Assembly (NCBI GenBank): GCA_945643635.1
Contig: CALZFC010000062.1
Location: 1,916,001 to 1,980,000 of the forward strand
From: Allodiplogaster sudhausi
Taxonomy: Eukaryota; Nematoda; Chromadorea; Rhabditida; Diplogasteridae
Direction of reading: 5' to 3'
Length of the DNA: 64,000 bases
Shown here: positions 25,984 through 50,225 of the stretch, piece by piece
How positions within the stretch are numbered: position 1 is the first letter of the stretch
Layout of the letters: every line of letters begins with the position of its first letter
The notes under the pieces: generated by a model
Databases searched by the model: none
Seen by the model: only the letters and a program-made list of their open reading frames with translations
What the model was told of the DNA's origin: nothing
Program-made: the position numbers and the translations under genes

Positions 25984-26536
25984 CAGAGAGACGTAAAGTG
26001 AGCGAATGAGAGGAGAAGGAAATTAAGGAAGTGAGGGAACTAGAGTTTAGATAAAGCCCGCTGGATTAGGTTTGCGTTATTGGCCCTTTGTCTCTTGAAG
26101 CCAATCATTCTGTTGACCGGAGTATGCTCGTGACTGGTAGATCAAGTAGGCTGTCCTATTCGTTTCTTGCCAATCGGATCCAACATAGCCTATCCTTCTC
26201 TCTTGTTACTCTTTCTCTACTATTTCTCTCCCTCTTCTCTATTCTCTTTCTCTTCTCTTTCTCTCTTCTCTCTCTCTCAAGTAACAAGGATGCTGGCAAC
26301 AAAGAAGAGGAACGGCTTTTCAAAATGACGCTAACAAAAATCGAAAGAGTGAAATAGAGGGAGAGATAAATATAGGAGAAACAGATGCCCCGAGATATTT
26401 CTAAAGCATCGAAAATTTATCATTTCATCGACTTCGGTCTCCTTCAATCGTTTTCGCTTCCAAAACAGAAGTTTATCATATTTTACATGACAGTTGTTGG
26501 TGATCGTAAATGAGTAGCTAACTGCTCCTTCTCTAC

Positions 26537-26575
<39 letters not shown>

Positions 26576-26853
26576 CCACTCATTCTCACTCTGCATCCCT
26601 CTCATTCATCTCTATCCCGTATCACTCCGCCTCTTCCAGTGTCTTTCCTTACCAAACGGCAGTCGGTGTCCTTTTCCTCCGCAGATCTTTGGACACGTCC
26701 GGTACACAAAAGTTTATCTCCTCTTATAGTCACCTAGATTCTCCACCTCTTAATTCTCTCTCTCTCTCCCTTTCTCTCTCTCTCTCCCTCTCTCCCTCTC
26801 TCTCTCCCTCTCTTTCTCCCTCCCTTTCTCTCTCCCTCTATCTCTCGCTCTCA

Positions 26854-26886
<33 letters not shown>

Positions 26887-28036
26887 TCTTTACACACTGT
26901 CCATTCGCGTGCGCGAGTGCACACCACAGACTGCCCCCTCCCAATCTGTCATCTCCTCGATTGAAAAGGCAGCCGGTGTCTTGTCTTCTCTCAAAGGATG
27001 CGCCGTCCTGAGTCCTCAGTCTTAGTTAGCAGAAGCTGTCACTTCCGGATGTGGATATGAGATCTTTGAAGTCCCCCAAGATTCCCACGGGAGATGCACC
27101 CTAACGAGCTTCATCTTGACCACGAACGAAAGAAGAACATATGATCAATCCTCTCATCTAATCTTCCAGCTTATTTCTTTCTCAATTCGGCCATCGTATT
27201 CCTAAGAAAGAGTGTCTCTCCTTATCATCCCTGATTTTTATTGTTACCTCTTCACAGCACGCATGACTTCTTTGCGCGCTGTCTGGAAAGTAATGATTTT
27301 TTTCACCTTCTGATTCTGCCGCTGAAGATTACGCAGTTCTGTAGAGCATTACAGAAGGATTACTGTAGCGACTTTCTGTTGATAGGAAAATTATTTTGTG
27401 GAGATTGGTGTTGTTGTTTTTTCCATGCACCCAATTCTACCGTTGACTTCTTCTTCTTCTTGAGCGACACCGAAAAGAGTTCCGCTAGACGATTTTATCC
27501 AGCCTCAGGCGTATGCACTTGGGCCACTCACCGATCTCTTCCATTTTCAGCAGCCCAATCGCTACTTTTGGAGTTCTTTCACGCCGTCGACGCTTCGTTC
27601 TTAACTATGCCTCTCACTCGCTCGCTCGCCTTCTCTCTTTCGCTCTTTCTCTCACACTTGCTCTCAATTCCTCCTTCTCTCACTGTCTCTCTCTCTCTCT
27701 CCCTACGTCAATTGTAGTAAATTTGTCTTTTTCGCATTTTTCCACTCTCTTCATAAACAGCGTACCCTCTCATATATGTTATTTCCTCCCATTCCGTTTT
27801 ATCATTCTTCGCTTTCTATTCCTTTATTCTATCTCAATCTCGTTCTTTATTTCTCGATCTCTCCCTCTTCTCTTCTCTTCTCTCTCTCTCTCCCTCTCTC
27901 TCTCTCCCGAAAGCCCAATAAGAAACGTTAATGTGTTCAAGTATGTATACATATACATAAGTATGTATGCATTGCAACATGAATTAGTCTCACTGTTTTT
28001 GCATCTTTTAGTTTTTCGCTCTCTCGCTCTCTCTTC

Positions 28037-28075
<39 letters not shown>

Positions 28076-28378
28076 TCCCTCTATCTCTACCTCTCTCTCC
28101 ACTCACTCTCTCTCCTCTCTCGCTCTCTTGATCGACCTCTGTCTCTAAATCTCAGCCAAGGACTCATTTTTTCCACCACCGAAGCAGCAGATTCCCGTGA
28201 TTCTTTGTCTCACGAGAGGAATACTGTAATGGGCGAGCAAGAACAAACAAGGCGACACTTGTGCGTGACTGATAACCTTGACCGGGAGCGATAGCGAGAG
28301 AACGACGGAAGAGAGGGTGTGTGTGAGTGAAAGAGTTTAAGTGTGTGTGTGTGTGAGGGAGAGAGAAAGAGAGAAAGG

Positions 28379-28424
<46 letters not shown>

Positions 28425-29156
28425 CGAACAATACTGAACTTTCTGTGTACTCTCGTTATCCCATTCTTGTCTTCGATTCATGCGTCAACATGTTGGTATG
28501 GTAATTACTTGGCCCGTGCCACCGAAGGCCTAGGCAATCACGGACATTCGCTTTTCTCATTTATCAATCTCTGTCTATCTCTTTTTCCATCTTGTCCTAT
28601 TTCCCTCTTTCTTTTCTCTCTCACTCTCTCTCTCTCTTTCTCATTCTCTGTCTTTTTCTAACAATCTCTCAATTAAATCACCCTCTGTCTACCGTTCTCA
28701 CTCTCACTCAATCTCTCTCTATTTCGCCAGTTGTTCTGGCTACTAATATTCTGCCACCCTTTCACTTCCTCTCATGCCTCCTCTTCTTCTTACGGATTCC
28801 TTGTAATTCCTGTCGCCAGGGGCATGATGTTCTCTCTGGGCTATTCAGACTATAAATATCCGGGCGATCGAGAGAGAAAGCGAGTGAGAGGGCGAGAGAT
28901 TGAGAGTTAGAAGGGGCAGGGAGAGGAGAGAGAGATAGAGAGAGAGAGAGAGAGATAGACAGAGAGAGACAGAGATAGAGCAAGCGATGGAAAGGGAGAG
29001 GAAGATTGATTTGTCAAAAATATAGCACAAAATGATTTGCTCATTTTTTTTCGTATGCTGATCATGAAGAGCTATTTTTCCTGTAATATATTCACTCTAG
29101 CTCTCTGTTTTTTTAATATTCTTGTCTCCGACACCTTCTGAGCCCTTCTGAACTCC

Positions 29157-29195
<39 letters not shown>

Positions 29196-29997
29196 TCTCT
29201 TTCTATCTCTCTCTCTCTATTTCTCTCTATATATTGCCCATCCTCGTCCGTCCCTGATGGAATGCTCTTGTAATTTCTGTAACCTTCAATCAGCCCCAAA
29301 CATGGTGGGGCACATTTTTATGTCCCTGGCCAAGGGCTTGGGCGTTAATCGACTGTGAGGGCGTGTGTCAACTTACAAATCTCTCTCGCTGTCTCCCTCT
29401 CTCTCTTGCTCTCCATCTCTCTCGCTCCCTTTCTCTCCTTCTCTGTCTCCATGTCATGTGAATCTAGATCTCTCTTGTCGTCTCTCATTTGAACAGCTCT
29501 CTTCTTTTAATCTCCCTCTTACCAAGTAAACGCCAAATTCATGACTGATCCGTTCCAATTGGCCGTGCTGCTCTACTTCTTTTCCGCTTCCTCTTTTTCT
29601 TTCATTGCTTTTAATCTCCCTCTCTTTCTTGATTTCTACCAATCTCTCTCCCTCTCGCTCCCCAATAAAGAGTGGCGGGTGAAGTACACCCAGACATCCT
29701 GGAGCCTTGAACACGCAGAAGTTTGCAGTCTTTCTAGCCTCCTTTTTTGCAGAGTGCGCAGAACCTGGTATTACCTGGTTGTCTTCATCGCAGTTTTAAT
29801 GACCCACATGAAGACCGAATCTCATTTATGACCCTGCGAAGTTGGCGCAGTCGTGAGATAATCGTTGGTCTAAAGCAAGAAGAATTTTAGTGTCTGGAAT
29901 GTCAAGTGGAATACTGTATCACTAAGTACTTCCTAGAAAATTTGGCGCTTCTCGGCTTTTCATTTCTCTAACTCACGCTTCTCCCGCTGCCACTCAG

Positions 29998-30042
<45 letters not shown>

Positions 30043-30678
30043 TTTCACTTGGCTCTCTATCGCTCTGCTCCTCTGTCTCTATTTCTTTCTCTATTTCTTT
30101 ATTTGTCAGTCTATTTCTTTCTCTGTCTTTTAGTTTGTCACAAACTTTGCTCTCTTCTTCCCCATATTTCGTTCTCTCTCTCTTTCTCTCTCTCTCTCTA
30201 TCTCTCTCTGCTTGTTGTTCTCTTTCTCTCGGTCTCTCTCTTCTCGGCTAATTCAGCTTCACGCGTTTCCTCTCTTGACACTCCATGCAAACAGATCAAA
30301 ATCACTCTCTCATATCTCTCCACTTTTCTGGAACGGAAAACTTCTTCTTCTTCTTCCACTGATAGGCCAGCGCTCTCTCCTAACTATTCCATCACCCAAC
30401 CCCCCCCCTTCCAACCACCTCTACCATCCTTCTTCATAACAGGCTTTTAGCCCTTGCTCGTAGGCAACATATGAGAATACAACATGTTTTCGCTTGGCTT
30501 GCTGACTTTCTTTTTTATTTGTTATTCCATAATAATAATATTTATTGTGTACTCTCAAATGATCTTGTCCTTCGCAGCCATCTTTATTGATTGACAGGTT
30601 TCAATTATATTTCTTGCCAGTCGCAAACAATCAGACGTTGGCTACCGTCGACGTTGAGCTTCATTTCTGTCTCCTCTC

Positions 30679-30709
<31 letters not shown>

Positions 30710-32000
30710 TTTTCACTCTCTTTCTCTTTCTCCCTCTTACTATCTCTATCTAAAACCTCTCTCTTTCTATTTCCTCTCTCTCAATGTCAACCTCTCTCTC
30801 TCTATCTCTCTCTCATTTCCCTACACTCTCTGCGCCCACTCCTCTCCCCCATAATCTCAGCTGTCCTCCTTTAATCTTTCGTTAATCACGCACTCGCTTT
30901 CCATTCGACATTCCACTTTCCCTTGGAACAAATTCAATCTTCACATCAAATATGAAGAATGAAACCAAGGATTATGTGTGAGAGATGCATAAAAACTGCT
31001 ATATTATTTAAAATACTGAAAATCTGTTGTAGCTTGCCGACTTGTACATATCAGCAACCATGATTGATGGCTGGCACTCCTCCATTTTACGTATCTTCAC
31101 TGCGACTGACAGGACGTCTTGGCTCGCTACATTACTCTCTCTCACCCTCTCTCTCTTTCTCTCTCTCTCTCCACCTCACTCTCTGTATCTCTCAATCACT
31201 CCTTTCGTTCTATCTTTCTTACTCACACAGTTCGAAGTGATTACCATTTCTCAGTTTCATTCGCATATCAACACTGCTTCTCTCAGTTTGCCCTCCTAGT
31301 GGTATCGCTGCGCATATCTGCATATCTAGTCTCTCCGTGTACTCTAACATATCTGGAATCTGCATGGTTGCTCTCTCTTACTTTCTCTCTCTCTCTCTCG
31401 CTCTCTTTCATTGTATCTCCTTCCTGTCCTCACCCACTCTACTCTCTTATTCTCTCTCACTCTCTCTCACATATTCTCTCCATTTTTCTCTTTCTCTTTG
31501 TTCATGAGATACAACTTTGCCTTCCGCATACACACCGTTGGGTCATCAACAAACTCGCTCACAACTCGACGGACCAACTCGAGTCATGGCCATATTATTT
31601 GCAGATACTCGAGCTGAGCTATTGCACCCGCTTCGGATCGGCCCAAAGGCAAAAGGAAAGAGAACAAGTGAGAGAGAGAGGAACTATACAAATGGTGACA
31701 GAAGAAAGAGGTAGATTGAAAGAGAGAATCGAGGAGTAAGCAGAGAAAGAGAGGAGAGGAACGAGAAGCCTCGCTCCTTCTCCATCGTAGCCATGCGCAG
31801 TAGCGGCATCTCCTTCATTCATCTCATTTCCTCTCACGATTTGAGTGGCGATTCGTCGTTTCTTTCTCTTCCTTGTCTCGCAAGAATGACCAGGGGGGGG
31901 GGGGTGGCAGAAGAGGAGCGGAAGTATGGGGGAGGAGGGAGGATACTTGAAGGTAACATTAGGGTGAGAGGGGAGAGGGTTGAGTTGGATGAGAGAGAGA
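25124..32000. repeat. Gene-poor pyrimidine/purine microsatellite desert, part 1
   Basis: Large CT-rich blocks lie at 25800-25840, 26185-26280, 26540-26575, 26750-26890, 27600-27710, 27860-27905, 28020-28140, 28560-28720, 29155-29230, 29380-29450, 30000-30240, 30670-30850, 31130-31200 and 31370-31500. GA blocks lie at 25943-25981, 28355-28422, 28865-28995 and 31975-32025. A frame at 27241-27610, nonrepetitive for about 120 codons, has no start or splice support. No gene called. Confidence 0.55.
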
Positions 32001-33138
32001 GAGAGGGAGAGAGAGAGAGAGAGAGTAGGAGAATCTTGGCCGATCCGAGCTGGACATATGCAGATGCATGTCTAATCTTAAGCAGTCCGAATGGCATATC
32101 CAATTCACTCCCAATTCTACTAATTCTCATGGTCAGCAAGATTTACAAGATATGTATTCTCCTATCAAACAGAATTGTATTCATGGGGCAATCTCTAAGC
32201 CTATCCCTCAAGTAATCAGATCACTTTTTCAATCCGTTCTTGCCACTAATACGCATAGCTGGCTACACCCGTATTCCAATGCACTCCAAGAGAGTGACCG
32301 CTCTCACATTTCCATCCAATCGCGCTCTCCCTTTTGCCCTCTCGCTTTCATTATCTCTCCATCTCTCTCTATTCTCTATTCCTCTCTATTCTCTATGTCT
32401 CTATATCTCTCTCTATCTCTGTCTATCCCCCCACTCCCTCTCTCTATTTCTCTGCATTCTCTCGCTTCATCTCTCTCATCTCACCGTTGCAAATTATTCA
32501 CTGCGGCTTACAAGAGCATTTCCGAATCTGATTCGGCAGAGAGACCGTGATTCATGGCGGTTCGTCTTCTGAACCGTTTTACATGATCGCTATCTGGTTT
32601 TCTACATCAATCCTCCTCTTTCACTTTCTCTCTCCCTGTCTCTCTTTCTCCCACCCTCTTTCCCTCTCTCTTTCTCTCATGACGTTTTGCCCCCAGCCCA
32701 AAGTCACCACAAACGAACGATTACCAACTGTGAAATAAAAATGTTCCGAGAAAGTCTCGTACGTCCATGTTTCACTTCCCGCTTACTCTATCATTTCTTT
32801 CCTCGCTTCCTCTTGCTCTCTCCGCCTCTCTCTCTCACTCTCTTGCTCTTTTTCATCTACACCCTGTCTCCTTTTCTCCCCCCACTCCTGGGAAAGAACC
32901 CCAGATCATCTCACTTCTGTGTGTTCATGACCACAATACTGAACCGGTCGTCCTCTGTTCTTTTCCATGCCTTCCCCCGGGGTACCAGAAGAGAGTACAC
33001 CCTCCGCTCCCCTCACTCAGCAATTCAGCACTGGGGTTTTTTCTTCGGGCGAGGGTTCCGCTCCGAGTCTGGTTAGTTCCTATTCGCTCTCATTCTCTCT
33101 CATTTCCCTCTCATTCTTCCCGCTCTCTCGTTCTCCGC

Positions 33139-33169
<31 letters not shown>

Positions 33170-33300
33170 CTCCTCTCTCTGTCCTTCTCCTCCTAATGTT
33201 TGCCATACACCGGAAACGCCATCAGTGGATTCGCCGATGATTTCGTTGCCCTGAGAGGAATCGTCGAAATCCCTCCCGCCTTGTATTGCTCGAAAATCCA
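32001..33300 (+). other. Possible orphan gene fragments (three protein-like open frames)
   Basis: 32068-32550 is open for 160 codons. Its first 95 are non-repetitive and polar (MSNLKQSEWHIQFTPNSTNS at the start) and are preceded by a CATATGCAG acceptor-like site; an internal GTAATC could be a donor. At 32697 a GTTTTGCCCCCAG acceptor-like site precedes PKVTTNERLPTVK and a TAA that overlaps AATAAA. 32967-33254 encodes a Pro/Ser/Thr-rich segment (PSPGVPEESTPSAPLTQQF) followed by a translated CT tract and PETPSVDSPMISLP. They could be exons of one rapidly evolving gene or chance frames. No family recognised. Confidence 0.2.
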
Positions 33301-44168
<10,868 letters not shown>

Positions 44169-44185
44169 GAGCGCAAAAACAGTTG

Positions 44186-44830
44186 ATGTCTTGCGCTAGC
44201 CGCGCGCCTTTCTCCCTGCCCCTCCTCGCCCTCGGCCCTCTCCTCCCCCTTCTTCTCGTTCTCTCCTCCGCCGCGCCCTCTTCCGCCTTCTGGATCACCG
44301 TCGAGTTGCTGCGCGTTGACTGGAGGGAAGGCTGCCTTACGACGGCCAATGGCGGCTGCTCGCAGCCACGCTTCAAGGTATGGCTTCTTATTTTGTTTTG
44401 TTCTTCATCTTCTCTTTCCTTTTTTCTTTACGAAGTTTTGTAAGCGTTTTCTCTAAAAAAATTTCTTGATGGGAACATAATTTAAAGCGAAACAATAAAC
44501 GACTTTTTTGCCATGGTAATATTCTGGCTTTTGGTGCGACCGTTTCACCCTATGATTTAGTGTTATATAAAAATATTGTTCATCTAGACCTGCTGTTGTG
44601 AGGTCTTGAAGTGCTCTTTAAAACGTTCTGTGTACCTTTCAACTTTTTTCTTCTTCATGTTTCGATCGCATGGTGGTTCTCAGCGGTCTAAATTATTTTC
44701 ATATAAGTACCATTATTTTGCGGATCTTGATGATATCGTTGGCTTTGCCAACACTTCTGCTTATCTTTTGTTTCCTGTCCACGCGCTACTGTTCAATTCG
44801 CGTTTCCACCAATGGCCTTCTCTTCCCGTA

Positions 44831-44868
<38 letters not shown>

Positions 44869-45847
44869 TTCGCTCTCTTTCTCTCTCTCTCTCTCTTTCT
44901 CTCTCTCAATCTTTGTCTCTAACAACGTTCTCCTTGTCACCTGAGTTCCTGGGCCAGTCAATTAAAGACTGAGGCTACCTCATCATGCATGACTGAGAAG
45001 ACCTCACTCTATCTCGCCAACAGAACAATCATCTTTTGTCAGAGTGAAGCGTTGTTCGGGGGGTTGTTTCGTTTTCTGTCCCGATATTTCCTCTCTCTCT
45101 CTCCCTCCCTCCCTCTCTCATTTTTTTTGCTCTCTCTCACGCTCTCTCCAGCTCTCTCTCTCTCTTTCGCATATTTGGCCTTTGCTAATTTGGTTGGTAC
45201 ATCTTACGAGGCATACTTGCTCTCTTTCATCCCCTAGTCATCGTAACAACAATAATGAACCTAAATTATCGCTGTTCTTCGATACCTGTGAGGTGGAAGT
45301 GGAAAGAGAGAAATTGAGAAGGAGGAGAGAGATAGAGCGAGTGAGAGAGAGAGATAGATAGACCGAATTGGTATTATCCTGGTGCTTGATTTAGTATCGA
45401 CCATGACATGAATCTGCCTCTCACTTGCGCACTGAATATCCATGATAGATTCCTCTGTTTTTTTTCCAGCCAGCGCACCTAGCCAGGCAGGCCATAATAT
45501 TCTCCATTCCACGTGTGCTTCCCTCAATTATGCATTCACACTACGCCAGCATGAACAGAGATATTTATTGGAAGGGGTTACGCAATGTGAAGGCATAGTG
45601 ACTTTATGGAGGTTGTTGACGGGATGTTGAATGAGTCTGAAGTAGGCATTGCTAGAAAAAGACAGAGAAAGCGAGATCGGAAAGAGGGAGAGAAGTGAGA
45701 GAGAGAGAGAGCAACAATGAGATGACAGTGTTCTGACTCCTCGCCCATCTTCTCCCCTCGTGGTGTCTCTGACCGGGCGATGTTTCTGAAATTTATGCAT
45801 TTTCTCGCCCAACATTCTCGGTCTTGCAGCACATTCCCATTAAATTT

Positions 45848-45894
<47 letters not shown>

Positions 45895-47105
45895 CTCTTC
45901 TCCAAGGAACTGACAAAAATTGAGTGGCCCATTGTGAGAGGTCAGACAAAAGAATGAATAAGGGCCTGCTGCCATTTTTGGTGCTAATAGAAAATAATGG
46001 GCCGTATTGCACAGGAACATTCTAGTAGTACCTTAGCAAATATGATTCAGCCTGACCATGAGAGCAAGAGGAGTGAATAAAGTGCGAGAGAGAGAGAGAC
46101 GAGGGAGAACGAGAGACATATAAAGAGAGACAGAGAAAGAGAGAGAAAGAGAAACATAAAGCGTATAAGAACGCGACTGCGTGAAAAGAAAACAGCATTA
46201 TCAGAAGCACTCTGAAGCAAAACCCTCGTTCTCAATGACAATGGCGGGGGTTTGACGAGAAAATGCTACCAGAAGACTTTTCAGAACTTTGGTGACTTTG
46301 AAAAGTTGCAAACTATCCTTATTGTGCAGATTATGACCCTCACTCAGATCTTCCCTTTTTATCAGTTAACAGTAACATAAAAGACAGGGTTTTTTGAAAA
46401 TATTTAGGAAAAGGATTAATGTTTGATGTTTCATATCGAGTTCCTAATTTTCTGTTTGGTTGCAGATCCTCGAGCACATGCTGCCACTGAACGAGAAGGT
46501 CTCGATCAGCTGGCCGGTCTCGGAGAACTTTGTCCAGGTAAGGCCATGAAGGTTCTTCAGATCATTAGAATGCATAAGGGAAATTTTAGGGCTTTAGTCG
46601 TAAGTCCCGCTTGTTTTCTCGCAGTCGGTGTGCCTTTTGCGCTTTCTCCGCCACCTTTCCGGCCCGATCTCGCATGCTTAATCACAGGAGTCACAAAATG
46701 CAATGAGCGTAAGAGAAAGAAAAGAGGATGAGCTGATTCTGGCACCGGGATTGTGGGTGCATGCCAGTTCGGGTCGACGATTACTGGCTTTTGACTCTCT
46801 CTCTCTCTCTATCTCTCTCTCTCTACTCTCTCTTTCTCCCCTCTCACTCTCTCTCTCTCTTTCTCTCTCTCCCCCGTTGACTCTCTCTCTCACCGGTACA
46901 CTGCGCATATTCAAAGGAAACACTTGGCTAGGGGCACCGCCAGGAGGCCCCGATCCGGGAAGAATACCTGCCCACCTTGCTCTTCATCATCCTTTCTCAG
47001 TATGAACTCTATTCCTTTCCTCCCCCCCTTTCTCTCCCCCTTTCTCTCTCCCTCGGTCTCCCCCTCTCTCCTTCTTTCTCACTCCCTCGGTCCTCTCTCT
47101 CTCTC

Positions 47106-47142
<37 letters not shown>

Positions 47143-48510
47143 CTCTTCTAAGTGTTCCAAACGACGCGTTTGCGCTGCCCTTGTGCAATAATTATGCTTT
47201 ACGATCTTGGATGGGTGGCCAGGCCAAAGGGAGTCCGCTTCTCTGCTACATTCGGCCAAGCAGATATCCTGTGAGGGAAAGAGGCCCTCTCTCTCCCTCT
47301 CTCTCTCCCTCTCTCTCCCATCCTCTCCCTCTCTCTCTCTCTCACCCTTTCTTTCTTTCTCTCTCTTGCAATGGTTTCTTGATTTCCACTCCGATTGTGC
47401 GCCTGATTTACACCGGAGCCGAGTCGGGTTTCACTGCCTGCCATTACGCATTAAGCGGGAACGTTGAATGTTTCCTGAGGAATAGGCATCTGTTTATGAA
47501 AGATTGGAGTAAGAGGTGCCGAGATTTCGCACCTTTGGAAAGGGAGAAAAAGGAGGGAATGCCCGGAGTCACGAATCCAAGGAGGGGCTCGTGGCTGCGA
47601 GCGGCTTGCTCTCTTTCAACTGCTAGCGCATCACAAAAACGACCGACATCTTGGCCTTCTCTTCATTGGCTTTCGCTGGATTCACACCCTTTTAATCCTT
47701 TTTAGCCGCCTGCCTTATGCTTTTTTGGACCTGCAAGCAGTGAAAGATGCTAATGTTCTTTGAGTTGAGAGAAGAATGAAGAATGGTGGGTGAGAGAGAA
47801 AGTGGGAGAGAGAGAGAAAGTCGTCATAGCACTTTCACCATATGTGTTTTTGCTACGTTCTTATAAGAGCGCATGACACTTGCGCTGAACGGGTTAGGCG
47901 AACAGATTTAGCGGACCCTTCAAGGAGAAGCTTGAAAAGAAGAAATCAGATGCGCAAAGAGAGTGAGAGATTGAGGGAAAAAGTGTGAGTGCGAGAGAAG
48001 AGGAGGGGGGGGGAGAAAGGGAGGGAGAGGTTAGCGTGACGGAGAAAGTCAGACACTCGGTAGCTTCCGAGTTGAATATCTGTTGAGGAAGCACAAAAGA
48101 GCTTTGCGAAATCTAATTTTTTTTTCTCGCCTTACTTTTTCTGTTGCTTTTTAGAAGTAAGAAGCTCTGGCATTGAAGTGTGAGGAGATCTTTGGCGATA
48201 ACAAGAAAAAAAAGGAAGGACAGACGCGTGAGAAGAAGCTTACAATTAGATATTTCTGGACGGTAGCCACTGGGGAGGAAGAGACCGAGAAAGAAAGAAA
48301 GATAGATAGGAGATAAAGATATGGAGAGAGGAGAGAGATAGGAAGAGAGTGGATCGGAGGAGGGAAAAGGATAATCTCAATACTGTTCGTGCTTGCCAAC
48401 TAAAGCGGTAAAGGTTGCGGATGCCAAAAGAGCGGCGAGAGGATATCCAATTTCCTGTTCGCACTGTCTCGCTCTTCTCTCTCTTCTCTCTCTTCTCTCT
48501 CTCTCTCTCT

Positions 48511-48554
<44 letters not shown>

Positions 48555-49636
48555 CTCTAACCACTCCTCCATCGCGCAACATAATGAATAACGCGCTCTA
48601 GAAAGGAAGCGCGAAAGAAAATCTATTGCTGCGGCAAATTGAGGACAATACGCAATAAAGGAGGGGTGGGGGATTGGAGAAGCGATAGAGAACGGGATAT
48701 ATTTTAAAGAAAAAATGGTTATAGATCTCTATTCCTGTGCCTATTTCTTTAAGTGCATGTTTAAAGAAAAGAAGAAAAAAACTAAACACTTACAATGATT
48801 GAAGGACTCCGCGCGTCAGTTCGTCTCTCACTGGACGAGTGGGAAGCCGGAGGACGTCTCCTTGTCGTGCCAGGTTCTCACAGGATTACACACTAAAAAA
48901 AGAAGATTCATTTAACTATTTTTGAAGCTAAATTAAATTTTTTTTATTTTTCAAATGTGAATATGAATTGTATTATATTTCTGCGATATTACAAAAAATT
49001 AAAATAAAATGCATCTAGAGAACATTTTCTATATTTCATGAATATAGTGATAAAGTATTGATTGATTGATTTTTCCAGGTGGTTGGCGTTGATCCGATGT
49101 ACGGCTTTCCACGCGTTTGCGACCAGTCGAATGCACAGCGACCGTATCCGGCGGACAGTGGCAGGGAAGTCGCTGTGGGACACAGCCACGAGTCATTTGT
49201 CAGTTGTTTTTGTTCTTGCCTCTCTGTGTTCTGTCTCTCTTTCTCTCTCTCTCTCACTGGCTTTCTCACTCTCTCGTTCTCTTTATCTTTCTCACGTACT
49301 CAGTCTCTTCGTCAGTTAATCTCGTTCTCTCACACTTGGCCTCCTTCTGGCTTCTTTTGGTATCAGGCAAAATGATGATGTTATTCTGATTGTTCGGAGA
49401 ATAAAGATACTATCTAATATTTTCCACCTTTTTCTTTATTTTATCGCTTCCCAATGGCCAGTTATTTCGGTGTACCATGACTTTTCGACTTTTCCTCTGC
49501 TCCCGCCATTCTCTCTCCCTGCTGATTCGAATGGCTTCCCACTGTGAAGAAGGCAGCTGCCGCCCGCACCCGGCATCATTTATCTATTCTTTTGTAGGGA
49601 TATCTGCCATTTTGTTCTCTCTTTTCCTCGTTCTCC

Positions 49637-49679
<43 letters not shown>

Positions 49680-50184
49680 TCCCTTTTCTCCTTCACTCCC
49701 TCCAGATCAGCCAAGACAAAATACTTGGTGGCTTGATCGGATGTTGCACCTGTCATCCTAGGCATGCGAGGAGTGGATGAGTGCGATTATTAAGTGGCCT
49801 TCTCTCTCCTTCCCGCTCTCGGTCTATCTCTCTCGCACTGCTCGCCCTCTCTTTCTCGATCTCTTTCTCTCACTCACGCGCTCTCTCTCTCTCTCTCTCT
49901 TTCTCTTTCTCCCTCTTAATTCACTTGGCACTCCCACTGTTTTATCGCTCCTCACAACCCCTCCTTGCATAATCCACTTCCTTTTATCCACTCTCTCTCT
50001 CTCTCTCTCTTTTTTTCTGTGTATCTCTTATTGTCATACACCCTCTTTTCTTTCCTGTTCACCCCACGGTCACCTATTCAAGATTATGCCAGTGTTGAAG
50101 CATCGGACCTCTTGCTAGAAGTGAGACAGTCATTATTTGCCAACCATAAGTCGCTTTTTCTCTTTCTCTCTCTCTGTCTTTCCT

Positions 50185-50225
<41 letters not shown>

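Noticed and set aside
27241..27717. 158-codon frame starting with TTG
   Set aside because: No ATG, no splice-site context and no recognisable domain; the last third is CT repeat.
46977..47705. 242-codon frame in intron 2 of the membrane-protein gene
   Set aside because: It is mostly kept open by CT repeats; the unique part has no domain and the flanking exons splice in phase without it.
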